Source: Gottfriedia endophytica (GTDB lineage: Bacteria; Bacillota; Bacilli; Bacillales; Bacillaceae_G). Taken from it: a DNA stretch of 64,000 nucleotides. The notes below the pieces were generated by a model. The model searched no databases and was not told the DNA's origin. It worked only from the letters and a program-made list of their open reading frames with translations. The position numbers and the translations under genes are program-made. This document shows positions 1 through 7,783 of the stretch, piece by piece. The stretch covers positions 372,001-436,000 of the forward strand of contig NZ_JAGIYQ010000002.1 in the NCBI RefSeq assembly GCF_017814275.1, read 5' to 3'. Each line of letters opens with the position of its first letter. Positions within the stretch are counted from its first letter, which is position 1.

Positions 1-606
1 CCCAATAGACCCCGCAAGCCAAAATCCACTTACTAAGTATGCACCAATTACATCACTAGGGTAATGGACACCTAAGTATATACGACTGATTCCAATCATC
101 AATGTCATGAAAACACTAAATATAATTAATAAAGTTTTCCCTAAACTACTTGAAGTATGGCGCCATAGTAAATAAGCAAGTACTCCATAAAGTGCAAATG
201 CCTCCATCGAATGACCACTTGGAAAACTATATCCTGTTTCTTGAATTAATCGATGGATAGTCGGTCTAGCTCGATGAAATAAATGTTTTAACACGAAATT
301 TAATACAGTTGAACCACCCATAACGACTATAAATAAAATAATTTCTGATCTATGGTGCAATACTTTATATAAATAAATGATAATTAGCACACATAAAACA
401 ACTACAACAGGTGTAGATCCTATAAAGGTAAAAAATTTAAATAGCGAAGTTAATGTTGGTGATTCAAATCCTTGTACAAATGAAATAATACTAGAGTCAA
501 ATTGTACCAAGTGATGCTCTCCAACTAATATCGCAATCCAACCAAATCCAATAGCACATACTAGACTGATTAAAAAAATACTTATAAGCTTTAACTTTAA
601 ATTCAT
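1..606 (-). CDS. PAP2-family phosphatase (3' end beyond window)
   Basis: Open on the minus strand from an ATG at 606 through 202 codons to the window edge, so the C-terminus is missing. It is a membrane phosphatase of the PAP2/BcrC/PgpB superfamily; such enzymes dephosphorylate lipid pyrophosphates such as undecaprenyl-PP or phosphatidic acid. All three signature motifs are visible: K107-x6-R114-P115 (KHLFHRARP), PSGH at 129-132, and S174-R175-x5-H181-x3-D185 (SRIYLGVHYPSD). H132 and H181 would be the catalytic pair. Hydrophobic segments lie at about 5-28, 60-80, 88-105, 133-148 and 158-175. It is the last of four minus-strand genes (MarR, cblT, cblS, this one), 70 bp after cblS. The family is certain; the substrate cannot be read from sequence. 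Confidence 0.9.
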   Translation of the reverse strand, partial: MNLKLKLISIFLISLVCAIGFGWIAILVGEHHLVQFDSSIISFVQGFESPTLTSLFKFFTFIGSTPVVVVLCVLIIIYLYKVLHHRSEIILFIVVMGGSTVLNFVLKHLFHRARPTIHRLIQETGYSFPSGHSMEAFALYGVLAYLLWRHTSSSLGKTLLIIFSVFMTLMIGISRIYLGVHYPSDVIGAYLVSGFWLAGSIG

Positions 607-676
607 ATTCTTGCTCCTTACTAAAAAAGTGTCCCACAACAAAAAAGACCATTTATTTATGGTACACCAAATATTT

Positions 677-1447
677 CTATAAAAAAACACCTAATTTTGT
701 AGCAGGTTCCTTTATTACCTTTTGACAAAGGTGGTATTCTTCTTCTTTCATGATTGCAAGTACACATGTAGAAGGACCACCAGATTTAACTAAATCGATC
801 TCTTTTACATCGGACATTTCTAGTATTAGACTATGCTCCCTTTCTAATACCCCAACTTCATATTTTATTCCTTTTGAACCAACGGGTAATAGATCCATTG
901 ATTTAAGATCGTTTGATAAAATTTTTAAAGAACTGAACGAAATAACCTCAGACTGTGCTAGACTTTCATCTTCTATTACCTCATACCCGACTTTGGGGAT
1001 TCCGATTAAAACTAGAATATCTCCACTTTCAACTTTTTTCTTTTCTTTACTATTTTCCTTTTCACCAATTAACGTTATTCCCATTGCAGTTTGAAGAGTT
1101 GGAATATTTTCTTCTGTACTTCCTGTTACACTTTCTGATAAAAACTCTTCATGAAATTTAGCTTCGTTGTATTCATTAATTGCTCTATGTATACCTTTTA
1201 ATAGTTTTTCACCTCTTCCATTCATTTCAACGGAAAGTGTATTGACTAAAACTAAAGGCTTTGAACGAAATGCTAATGTTTCAAATAGACAAACTCTTGC
1301 GGTAAAATATCCCACAATTTCTTCATCCACTTTGACAACATCTAGTTCACTACTCCCAATACCTCCACAACTATCACATGCAATCGTTACTATTTTATCA
1401 TTACTTTGTTGAATCAATGTAAGATCTCTATTTTTAGTAATTAACAT
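677..1447 (-). CDS. cblS: Alpha-ribazole kinase CblS-like (PurM/AIR-synthase fold)
   Basis: A 256-residue protein resembling the AIR-synthase/PurM-like ATP-dependent kinases assigned as CblS in Listeria and Geobacillus, which phosphorylate alpha-ribazole to alpha-ribazole-5'-phosphate. The Gly/Asp-rich N-terminal part (CDSCGGIGSSELD, residues about 24-36) resembles the ATP/Mg site of PurM-type enzymes, and the GDILVLIGIPKVGYEV segment near 142-157 is typical of the fold. Its start overlaps the end of cblT by 14 bp, so the two are translationally coupled, as expected for a transporter-kinase pair. Its product is the substrate of CobS, encoded at 7033-7773. The assignment rests on fold-like features plus the neighbouring ECF S-component; a different PurM-like kinase is the main alternative. 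Confidence 0.72.
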   Translation of the reverse strand: MLITKNRDLTLIQQSNDKIVTIACDSCGGIGSSELDVVKVDEEIVGYFTARVCLFETLAFRSKPLVLVNTLSVEMNGRGEKLLKGIHRAINEYNEAKFHEEFLSESVTGSTEENIPTLQTAMGITLIGEKENSKEKKKVESGDILVLIGIPKVGYEVIEDESLAQSEVISFSSLKILSNDLKSMDLLPVGSKGIKYEVGVLEREHSLILEMSDVKEIDLVKSGGPSTCVLAIMKEEEYHLCQKVIKEPATKLGVFL

Positions 1448-1955
1448 TTTTCATCACCCTGTATACTAAATAAGCTAAAAAAACATTTACGAAAGTTGCC
1501 AAAGTTAATGGGATTACCATCATTAGGAAAAAATTTGAAGCAGTAATACCTCCGACTACCTTTTGAACGACCCATCCAGATACAATTGCACTAACTGGGC
1601 CGTTTAATAATACAGATATTAGAGTTGCCATTATCGCATTTGACTTCTTAAAAATCATACCGAATAGATAAACGACAATAAACATCTCAAACATGATAAA
1701 AATGTGAATCGGTACTGTAAGAGGAAAACCCGAAGTGTAGGCTGTAAATAAATGGCCAAGGCTTGCTACAATTGCTCCTCCTAATGGTGATATAAACATC
1801 GCTGCAAAAAAAGCAGGAAATGAATCAAATGAAATCGTCTCAAAAATCTTAATATTTGATAGGATCGCACTCATTCCAATTAATAAAGCAAGGAAAACAA
1901 TTGTCTTAGTGTTTATTTTTCCTGTTGTTTTCTTATGTAACTTTTCTCTCTCCAT
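1434..1955 (-). CDS. cblT: Alpha-ribazole ECF transporter S component CblT-like
   Basis: A 173-residue integral membrane protein with about five or six hydrophobic segments (residues about 18-36, 42-70, 80-102, 106-130, 138-168) and a short Lys-rich N-terminus, the layout of small ECF-transporter S components. The family binds vitamins or precursors and borrows the shared EcfAA'T energising module, which is not encoded in this window. Directly upstream of and overlapping the CblS-like kinase, it fits CblT, the alpha-ribazole importer. It follows the MarR gene by 49 bp on the same strand, too little room for a cobalamin riboswitch. Substrate is inferred from gene context. Confidence 0.75.
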   Translation of the reverse strand: MEREKLHKKTTGKINTKTIVFLALLIGMSAILSNIKIFETISFDSFPAFFAAMFISPLGGAIVASLGHLFTAYTSGFPLTVPIHIFIMFEMFIVVYLFGMIFKKSNAIMATLISVLLNGPVSAIVSGWVVQKVVGGITASNFFLMMVIPLTLATFVNVFLAYLVYRVMKNVNY

Positions 1956-2004
1956 TTAGGTCTCCCGTCGATTCTCATTTAAATTTTCTAAAACTCTACA
2001 AGTT

Positions 2005-2466
2005 TCATTCTAAATTAAAATTCAACAACTTAACTCCTGGACGAATTTTTGCATATTCCTCCATAACAGTTGTCCATTTTTCTTCATAATCTTTTCCTAA
2101 AATTGAAAAAATTTCTTCCATTTGATCAATTTGTACCTTTGATAATTCTTTCAGTAAATCCTTACCACTATCAGTCAAATAATGTTGTTTAATTCTTTTA
2201 TCTTCTTCTGGAGATATTGTCACGATATACCCTTTATCTTTTAATTGACGAAGAGGTAAATTTAATGACTGTTTTGTTACTTCAAGAACTGTTAGCAATT
2301 GATTGACACTAACTCCAGGGATTTGTGCAATAAAAAACAAAATTCTATGATGGACTCTTTGAATACCGTATTTTTCAGCTACTTGATCAGGTTTTTCTGT
2401 AAGACTTCTATAAGCAAAATAAAAAAGGGCTATCTTCTTATAGCTGTCTTCTTTATGAAAAGTCAA
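2005..2466 (-). CDS. MarR-family transcriptional regulator
   Basis: A 153-residue winged-helix protein. The HTH region (about 50-85: GVSVNQLLTVLEVTKQSLNLPLRQLKDKGY, read in two pieces) is followed by the wing (SPEEDKRIKQHYLT), with amphipathic dimerisation helices at both ends, all typical of MarR. It is divergent from lrgA-lrgB across a 187-bp gap holding a perfect inverted repeat (2557-2571), and it precedes cblT-cblS on its own strand. It may control the holin-like pair, itself, and possibly cobalamin precursor uptake by read-through. The signal sensed is unknown. Confidence 0.88.
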   Translation of the reverse strand: MTFHKEDSYKKIALFYFAYRSLTEKPDQVAEKYGIQRVHHRILFFIAQIPGVSVNQLLTVLEVTKQSLNLPLRQLKDKGYIVTISPEEDKRIKQHYLTDSGKDLLKELSKVQIDQMEEIFSILGKDYEEKWTTVMEEYAKIRPGVKLLNFNLE

Positions 2467-2556
2467 TATGGCTTCACTCCTTTTAGGATTAGTATAGCAA
2501 AAATCTAATAGATCAGGTGTATTGACTTAAAAATTATGTTGTGATAGTTTTAAAAG

Positions 2557-2571
2557 GTCAGTTTTACTGAC
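2557..2571. promoter_or_regulatory. Candidate MarR operator between the MarR gene and lrgA
   Basis: A perfect inverted repeat with arms GTCAGT and ACTGAC around TTT. A second copy of the half-site TGACTTAAA lies at 2523-2531, matching 2568-2576. The palindrome overlaps a plausible -35 (CTGACT, 2567-2572) placed 16 bp before a -10-like TACAAT (2589-2594) reading toward lrgA. Binding by the adjacent MarR protein is inferred from position and symmetry. Confidence 0.5.
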
Positions 2572-2653
2572 TTAAATCTAAAACTAGATACAATTAATAA
2601 TATATTTAATTTGTTTTAAAAATTGTCTGATAAAGGAAGAGAGTTAAATAGTT

Positions 2654-3055
2654 ATGAAGTTTATTATTTTAATATTACAAGTGTTGCTATTATCTGTTTT
2701 TTATTTTATTGGGAGTATGATCTCCACTTATTTTAAATTACCTATATCAGGAAGTATTGTTGGCTTGTTACTCTTCCTTTGTGCCTTAATGTTAAAAATT
2801 ATTCCTACAAAATGGATCGATCATGGTTCAGAATTTTTAGTAGCTTCTTTACCTTTCTTGTTTGTTCCAGCAACTGTAGGTGTAATGAATCATTTGAACT
2901 TATTTAAAGGCAATGACATTATTCTATGTCTTCTTGCTTTACTATCGACACTACTAACGATAGCTGTTGGCGGTTATGTAACACACAAATTAATAAAAAA
3001 AGATAAACAGAAATCAGGTGAAAAAACGTCATGTCCGGAACAATTTTCTCAATAA
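2654..3055 (+). CDS. lrgA: CidA/LrgA family holin-like protein
   Basis: A 133-residue membrane protein with four hydrophobic helices (about 4-24, 30-48, 62-80, 88-113) and a charged Lys-rich C-terminus. The pattern and length match the CidA/LrgA (YohJ-type) family, small holin-like proteins linked to murein hydrolase control, overflow metabolism and, in plants and Bacillus, transport of small organic acids. A GGAAGAGAG ribosome binding site precedes the ATG. The next gene, an LrgB family member, overlaps its last 25 bases in another frame, so the pair is translationally coupled. The assignment to LrgA rather than CidA is arbitrary from sequence. Confidence 0.88.
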   Translation: MKFIILILQVLLLSVFYFIGSMISTYFKLPISGSIVGLLLFLCALMLKIIPTKWIDHGSEFLVASLPFLFVPATVGVMNHLNLFKGNDIILCLLALLSTLLTIAVGGYVTHKLIKKDKQKSGEKTSCPEQFSQ

Positions 3056-3723
3056 CTGCACTACTTTTAACCATTATAATATTTATAGGTTTTCGTCGAT
3101 TATATTTGCGTTTCCCTTTACCATTTTTAATTCCTACGTTAACTTCAACAATCGTTATCATAATACTCCTTAGCTATAAACATATCTCCTATCATACATA
3201 TATGACTGGAGGAAAATGGATCAATGATCTTCTTGGTCCAGCAGTAGTGGCTTTAGCTTATCCTTTGTATAAACAAAGAGAAGTAGTTAGAAAAAACTTT
3301 CTTCCTGTCATTTTAGGAATCCTATCTGGTGTAATCATAGGCATGGTGAGCGGTCTGGTATTTGGAGAAATATTTGGATTTTCGAAGGATTTACTTTTAG
3401 CAGTCATACCAAAATCAGTCACAACACCTGTTGCTATGCAAATCACCACAGGACTTGGGGGAGATGCTTCCACTACGATTGTGTTTACTATGATTTCTGG
3501 ATTCACTGGAGTTATTTTGGGCCCATCTATCCTTAAATTATTTAAAATTGATAGTGACATGGGTAGAGGAATAGCATTAGGAACAGCTTCTCATGGAGTT
3601 GGAACTTCAAAAGCAAATGAATTTGGTGGACATGCTGTTTCTTTCAGTTCTGCTGCTATGACATTAAGTGCCATAATAGGAACAATTATTGCTCCTATTA
3701 TTGTTTCGATTTTTTTCAACTAA
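3031..3723 (+). CDS. lrgB: LrgB/CidB family membrane protein
   Basis: A 230-residue polytopic protein carrying the conserved LrgB segments KSVTTPVAMQIT (about residues 130-141) and GTASHGVGTSKA (about 184-195), plus seven or so hydrophobic helices. It is the usual partner of LrgA-type proteins, and the two overlap here by 25 bp. It probably acts in the membrane in export of small carboxylates or modulation of autolysis; which one cannot be told here. Expression is likely controlled by the divergent MarR gene. A two-hairpin element and a terminator follow the stop codon. Confidence 0.92.
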   Translation: MSGTIFSITALLLTIIIFIGFRRLYLRFPLPFLIPTLTSTIVIIILLSYKHISYHTYMTGGKWINDLLGPAVVALAYPLYKQREVVRKNFLPVILGILSGVIIGMVSGLVFGEIFGFSKDLLLAVIPKSVTTPVAMQITTGLGGDASTTIVFTMISGFTGVILGPSILKLFKIDSDMGRGIALGTASHGVGTSKANEFGGHAVSFSSAAMTLSAIIGTIIAPIIVSIFFN

Positions 3724-3750
3724 TTAGGTAGTAAAATGATCATTCTTCAT

Positions 3751-3907
3751 AAAGTGAAACTTTCATCATTGGGGGTTTTCCTCATCCCCCAATGATGATT
3801 AGTTGAACCAATCGGGCTTTTACGGGTAGTTATCCCCCACCTATCTTCTTCATCTCTCTATCATATCTTGAGGTGGGGGTATTACTGCCCGTTAATGCGG
3901 GATAAAT
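3751..3907 (+). repeat. Two-hairpin intergenic element, copy 1
   Basis: Starts 27 bp after the lrgB stop. Hairpin 1 has perfect 12-bp arms at 3764-3775 and 3786-3797. Hairpin 2 has an outer stem (3822-3830 with 3884-3892, ACGGGTAGT/ACTGCCCGT, one G-T pair) and an inner stem (3834-3842 with 3871-3879, CCCCCACCT/AGGTGGGGG). It shares the order of motifs, but not the stem sequences, with the element at 4680-4815. It resembles an intergenic repeat common in Bacillus genomes; I cannot name a family. Confidence 0.75.
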
Positions 3908-3934
3908 TAACAAAAGAGACCGAATTTGCTTCTT

Positions 3935-3966
3935 AGGCTGTCGATAAGTCGACAGCCTTTCTTCTT
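3935..3966 (+). terminator. Rho-independent terminator downstream of lrgAB
   Basis: Perfect 10-bp stem AGGCTGTCGA (3935-3944) and TCGACAGCCT (3949-3958) with a four-base loop, followed by a T-rich run. The preceding two-hairpin element would be inside the lrgAB 3' untranslated region. Confidence 0.85.
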
Positions 3967-3987
3967 TTTTACTTCTTTAATAGATAG

Positions 3988-4178
3988 GCTGTTTTCGTTT
4001 ACATTGTTGCTATTTTAGAATGCGTTAGTTGATTACAACTCCAGGATGCTCCTCCTCGGCAAGCCTGCGGGGTCTCAGCCATCCCGCTATTCCCACAGGA
4101 GTCTCGCACCTTCCGCCCGAATCAACTTCTGTCTTTAATGTTTCAAATCTCAAAAGCAACAATCTTTTTGAAAAGAGC
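3988..4178 (+). repeat. Dispersed intergenic repeat, copy A
   Basis: Begins with GTTGCTATTTTAGAATGCG, contains TGATTACAACTCCAGG, GGGGTCTC and CACAGGAGTCTCGCACCTTCC, and ends with AACAATCTTTTTGAAAAG. The same landmarks recur at 18424, 27963, 35531, 46777 and 62302. The interval 3724-4368 holds only the hairpin element, the terminator and this repeat; no gene was seen. Confidence 0.85.
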
Positions 4179-4333
4179 CAATAGTTAAGCTCACCACCCT
4201 TTACAGTAGACCAAAGAATGAAAAGCAATTCGAACCCTCTATTGAGGCTGCCAAACGACTTGGATACGAAGAAATAATCGATTTGTTTAGTACGAATATG
4301 TGAGAATAGAAATTTCATTTTCAACATCTCCTA

Positions 4334-4361
4334 TTTACAAATCTATAAAAGTAGATATAAT
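4334..4361 (+). promoter_or_regulatory. Strong sigma-A promoter giving a probable leaderless mRNA
   Basis: TTTACA (4334-4339) and a consensus TATAAT (4356-4361) are separated by 16 bp. Transcription would begin near 4368-4369, at the ATG (4369) of the ArsR-type gene. No Shine-Dalgarno motif lies before that ATG. Confidence 0.65.
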
Positions 4362-4368
4362 TGTTGTT

Positions 4369-4680
4369 ATGGAACCTTCATTAATTTATAAAGCATTATC
4401 AAATGATACTAGACGTCAAATCTTATTATGGCTAAAGAATCCAGAAAAGTTTTTTGACGAAAAACCTTATTTAGAACAAGGAATTAGTTTTCAAGTTGGA
4501 GTATGTGTAGGAGATATCCAGCTCAGAACTGGCTTAGCCCAATCTGTTGTTTCTAGTTATTTATTAACGATGAAAATAGCAGGATTATTAGATTCCGAAC
4601 GAATAGGGAAATGGACGTATTATCGTCGAAATGAAAAAACAATACAAGAATTTTCCGATTACGTCCAAAACGAATTATAA
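4369..4680 (+). CDS. ArsR-type winged-helix regulator
   Basis: A 103-residue winged-helix protein starting MEPSLIYKALSNDTRRQIL, the usual opening of ArsR/SmtB proteins. The recognition helix region is QLRTGLAQSVVSSYLLTMKIAGLL, with a short wing around RIGKWTYYRR. The ArsR metal motif ELCVCDL is replaced by GVCVGDIQ, so a classic metal site is doubtful; one Cys (in VGVCVGD) remains. An in-frame GTG at 4300 would add 23 residues, but ATG 4369 is preferred because it begins the conserved domain and coincides with the predicted transcription start. It lies 348 bp before an MFS exporter on the same strand, a plausible target. Confidence 0.85.
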   Translation: MEPSLIYKALSNDTRRQILLWLKNPEKFFDEKPYLEQGISFQVGVCVGDIQLRTGLAQSVVSSYLLTMKIAGLLDSERIGKWTYYRRNEKTIQEFSDYVQNEL

Positions 4681-4815
4681 AGTGAACCTTGAATCAGTGG
4701 GAATTTTCTTCATCCCCACTGATTCTTAGTCTACTCGAATTCTGCTTTTACAGGTAGCCGGTTCTCCATCACACCATTTTGCGAAAGGAACCTTACTGCC
4801 CGTTCATGCAAGACA
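4680..4815 (+). repeat. Two-hairpin intergenic element, copy 2
   Basis: Begins at the ArsR-type stop codon. Hairpin 1 has perfect 11-bp arms GAATCAGTGGG (4691-4701) and CCCACTGATTC (4715-4725). Hairpin 2 keeps the outer stem (4750-4757 with 4796-4803, one mismatch and one wobble), while the inner stem is GGTTC (4760-4764) with GAACC (4788-4792), different bases from copy 1 but still paired. The rest of 4816-5028 is AT-rich with no visible gene. Confidence 0.7.
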
Positions 4816-5028
4816 AATAGAAAGGAAGATTTTTTTTAAGATTATGTATCTAGTTATATAGATATCTGTTATTGTGTGTTTAAAAATTCCGTACATAAAC
4901 AAAAGAACGATGACATTTTTAGCGAAATCCCCTTGAAACAATACCTAACTATTTTTTACGTTAATGAATTGGAACCCTATAAAGTATACAGACTTTTAAA
5001 ATCAATATAAGAATGGAGATTTTTATAA

Positions 5029-6204
5029 ATGAAAAAAGTAAACCATCTAATTATTATTATGCTAGCAGTAGGTGTATTTGGAATTATAACAACAGAGATG
5101 AGTATTGTAGGCGTATTACCACAAATCACTCAAAAATTTGGAGTTTCAACTGCACAAGCCGGATTATTAGTCAGTATATTTGCTCTAGTTGTTGCGATCT
5201 CTGGACCATTTTTATTACTGCTCGTATCTGGGATTAATCGTAAAACACTTTTATTAACAGCAATATCTATTTTTGCTATCTCTAATATGATTTACGCTTA
5301 TACAACACAATTTGAAGTTATGCTCATTTTTCGTATTCTACCAGCAGCACTTCACCCACTCTTCTTTTCAATCGCTCTTGTAACTGCTGCTAAACTTGTA
5401 CCTTCAGAAAAAAGCGGTCAAGCAGTTACAAAAGTATTTACGGGAATTACTGTTGGATTTGCTTTAGGTGTTCCATTAACTTCTTACCTTGCAGAACAGT
5501 TTTCATTAGAAATTGCGTTCCTATTTGGAGCATTTGTAAATGCTCTCGCATTTATCGGACTAATGATTTTGCTTCCTTCTATGCCCGTTGAAAAAAAAAT
5601 GTCTTTTGGCAAGCAAATTCGTATATTGCGTAAATCAGCATTATGGTTAAATATCGCAATTGTTACCTTTCTTTTTGCAGCCATGTTTTCGGTATACAGT
5701 TACTTTGCCGAGTACCTTGCAAAAGTAACAGCCATGAATAGCTCTCTCATCAGTATCATGCTATTCATATTTGGTGTCACTATGATTTTAGGTAATCAGC
5801 TATTTGGAGTTTTTCTTCAAAAAAGTATAGTAAATACCGTGATATTTTTTCCAATTTTATATTCAGTCGTTTATTTATTGGTTTATTATCTAGGGTCTTA
5901 TCTTGTTCCAATGATTATTATGGTATTCATTTGGGGAATCGTACATTCCGGTGGTTTAATTGTTGGTCAAACATTGTTAATAAGTGAAGCAAAAGAAGCT
6001 CCGGAATTTGGCAATAGCTTATTCGTCTCGTTTTCCAACCTTGGAATTACTTTAGGAACCTCTATTGGCGGCTGGTTCATTTCTCAATTAGGCATTCACC
6101 AGCTTATCTGGAGCGGATTCACATTTACACTGCTTTCGTTTATATTGATCATCATAAGACTAAAATTTTCCAACTCTAGAAACCAAGTATCGTTATCAAG
6201 CTAA
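5029..6204 (+). CDS. MFS transporter, DHA1/AraJ-like exporter
   Basis: A 391-residue protein with twelve hydrophobic segments and no signal peptide, the size and layout of the drug:H+ antiporter-1 group of the major facilitator superfamily. The N-terminal TEMSIVGVLPQI segment resembles the TM1 motif (TEFxxxGLLP) of the AraJ/YdhP/NepI subgroup, and the RKTLLL loop after TM2 is a degenerate motif A. A GGAG ribosome binding site lies 8-9 bases before the ATG. It stands alone behind the ArsR-type gene, which may regulate it. The substrate is unknown; AraJ-type members export sugars, nucleosides or drugs. Confidence 0.88.
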   Translation: MKKVNHLIIIMLAVGVFGIITTEMSIVGVLPQITQKFGVSTAQAGLLVSIFALVVAISGPFLLLLVSGINRKTLLLTAISIFAISNMIYAYTTQFEVMLIFRILPAALHPLFFSIALVTAAKLVPSEKSGQAVTKVFTGITVGFALGVPLTSYLAEQFSLEIAFLFGAFVNALAFIGLMILLPSMPVEKKMSFGKQIRILRKSALWLNIAIVTFLFAAMFSVYSYFAEYLAKVTAMNSSLISIMLFIFGVTMILGNQLFGVFLQKSIVNTVIFFPILYSVVYLLVYYLGSYLVPMIIMVFIWGIVHSGGLIVGQTLLISEAKEAPEFGNSLFVSFSNLGITLGTSIGGWFISQLGIHQLIWSGFTFTLLSFILIIIRLKFSNSRNQVSLSS

Positions 6205-6317
6205 CATAATGTTATATTCATACGATCATGTAACATTGAAATAAAGTTTGATTAAATTAACACTTTCAACTTTGATATAAGTTCAAATATTAAGAGGATA
6301 TTTAGATAAAAAAAGAA

Positions 6318-6376
6318 TGTAGAGAAACTTTCGGGGTTTCTCTACACTCTGAGAGGCCGAATTTGGCCTCTTTTGT
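6318..6376 (+). terminator. Double-hairpin terminator after the MFS gene
   Basis: An 11-bp stem (6318-6328 with 6336-6346, TGTAGAGAAAC) is followed by AGAGGCC (6352-6358) with GGCCTCT (6365-6371) and TTTTGT. The second hairpin is the more typical intrinsic terminator and could act in both directions between convergent genes. Confidence 0.75.
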
Positions 6377-6427
6377 ATTAATAGATTTCTAGACACTCTA
6401 GTTTTGAATGAAATAAACGTAAAATCT

Positions 6428-7036
6428 CTAACTGCTAAAATTTAGTAAGTTAGAAAGATACCCATAGTTATTTACATAATTGATTTCAACAATACAACAA
6501 TTATCTGTTGCAAATTTCCAAAAAGTCTCAATTGGTAAATCTAGAAACGACAACATTAACAATTTTACTATTCCACCATGCGTTACAATGGCAACATCTT
6601 GATCCTGATTTTTCAAACGATTTACAAACGGTTCAATCCTAAACATACATTGTTGTAAGCTTTCTCCCTCTGGAATTTGATAATGAATATAATCATTACT
6701 CCACTGAAGCAATTCATTTGGAAAAGTAAGATCAATTTCTTGATAGGTTTTCCCTTCAAAAATACCAAAATTCATTTCTACTAACTTATCATCTTTAATA
6801 ATAGGACAATTCCATTCTTTCGCAAGTGTGTCCGCTATATTAGTACATCTCGTTAAAGGACTTGAGTAAATTGATTGAACTTGTCCGAATTCAACGTTTT
6901 TAATGTTCTTTAAATATTGAATAACTTCTTCCATTTGCTTAGCACCTTTACCCGATAAAGGTACATCGGTGAAGCTATTATAAATTTTCTCTTCATTTGC
7001 GATACTATGCGGATGGCGAATGATAAAAATCTTCAA
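6428..7036 (-). CDS. cobC: Alpha-ribazole phosphatase-like histidine phosphatase
   Basis: A 202-residue histidine-phosphatase-superfamily protein. The phospho-acceptor motif is R7-H8-P-H-S (usually RHGET), with R63 in SSPLTRC, E87 and H153-G-G as the other catalytic residues. Members next to cobS and cobU remove the phosphate from alpha-ribazole-phosphate or adenosylcobalamin-phosphate in the nucleotide-loop pathway. The start overlaps the cobS stop by four bases (ATGA type). The RHPHS variant of the active-site loop is less common than RHGET but keeps the catalytic pair. CobC is assigned mainly from context, because this superfamily is promiscuous. Confidence 0.8.
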   Translation of the reverse strand: MKIFIIRHPHSIANEEKIYNSFTDVPLSGKGAKQMEEVIQYLKNIKNVEFGQVQSIYSSPLTRCTNIADTLAKEWNCPIIKDDKLVEMNFGIFEGKTYQEIDLTFPNELLQWSNDYIHYQIPEGESLQQCMFRIEPFVNRLKNQDQDVAIVTHGGIVKLLMLSFLDLPIETFWKFATDNCCIVEINYVNNYGYLSNLLNFSS

Positions 7037-7773
7037 TGAAATTGACCTCCGACATAGGTTAAAAATAGAAAAATAATTTGAGAGATCTCAATCATAAACC
7101 CTATGACATCTCCTGTAATACCATCTATTTTCTTGCTAATTCGTTTTGTGATCCAAATACTAATGAAATAAGTCAAAAGTATACTAATAACAATTTCCCA
7201 CTGTTTAAAATAAAGTAGGGATACAATTACTAATAAACTAGTAAAAAGAACCAGATTGAAGGCATCATTTTTTTTCGCATGTTCAATAAACACTTTCCCC
7301 ATTCCCTCTTCCCTTGCATAGCCACTAACTCTACAAGTGATAATCGCAACTGTACGACCAATAATTGGAAATAGAAATAATATAAGTATTGTTCCATGAG
7401 TAAACATGACAAAGTAGCCAATGATTAATAGAATAAGAGAAATTACTCCAAAAGCTCCAATACGACTATCCTTCATGATTTCAAGAATTCTTTCTTTTGA
7501 CCGATTACTAAAGATCCCATCACTTGTGTCTGAAAGACCGTCTAAATGTAATCCACCGGTTATTCCAATATATAGAAGTAACATTAACAATGATAAAACA
7601 TCCTGATGGATTAGATGATGTAATAAAAAGCCAACTAAGCATAATATTCCGCCGATTATTACACCAACAAAGGGAGTATATTTTATTCCCTTTGTCCATT
7701 GCTCTTCTGAAAAATGAACTTTCTTTACTGGAATTCTTGTAAAAAATGTAATCATAAGTTTAAAACTATTCAT
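7033..7773 (-). CDS. cobS: Adenosylcobinamide-GDP ribazoletransferase (cobalamin synthase)
   Basis: A 246-residue polytopic membrane enzyme with the CobS signature HLDGLSDTSDGIF (residues 76-88), whose aspartates bind the metal needed to join AdoCbi-GDP to alpha-ribazole or its phosphate. Six or seven hydrophobic segments fit the family, and the length is typical. It lies 10 bp after cobU and overlaps cobC, forming a compact minus-strand operon. Its second substrate would come from the CblT/CblS pair at 0.7-2.0 kb, since no cobT is present in the window. Confidence 0.95.
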   Translation of the reverse strand: MNSFKLMITFFTRIPVKKVHFSEEQWTKGIKYTPFVGVIIGGILCLVGFLLHHLIHQDVLSLLMLLLYIGITGGLHLDGLSDTSDGIFSNRSKERILEIMKDSRIGAFGVISLILLIIGYFVMFTHGTILILFLFPIIGRTVAIITCRVSGYAREEGMGKVFIEHAKKNDAFNLVLFTSLLVIVSLLYFKQWEIVISILLTYFISIWITKRISKKIDGITGDVIGFMIEISQIIFLFLTYVGGQFH

Positions 7774-7783
7774 ATAATGGCTC

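Noticed and set aside
1956-2004. Cobalamin riboswitch upstream of cblT or cobU
   Set aside because: The gaps (49 and 92 bp) are too short for the aptamer, and no B12-box-like sequence was seen.
4025-4327. 100-codon minus-strand ORF
   Set aside because: It lies inside dispersed repeat copy A, has no ribosome binding site and its product resembles no protein.
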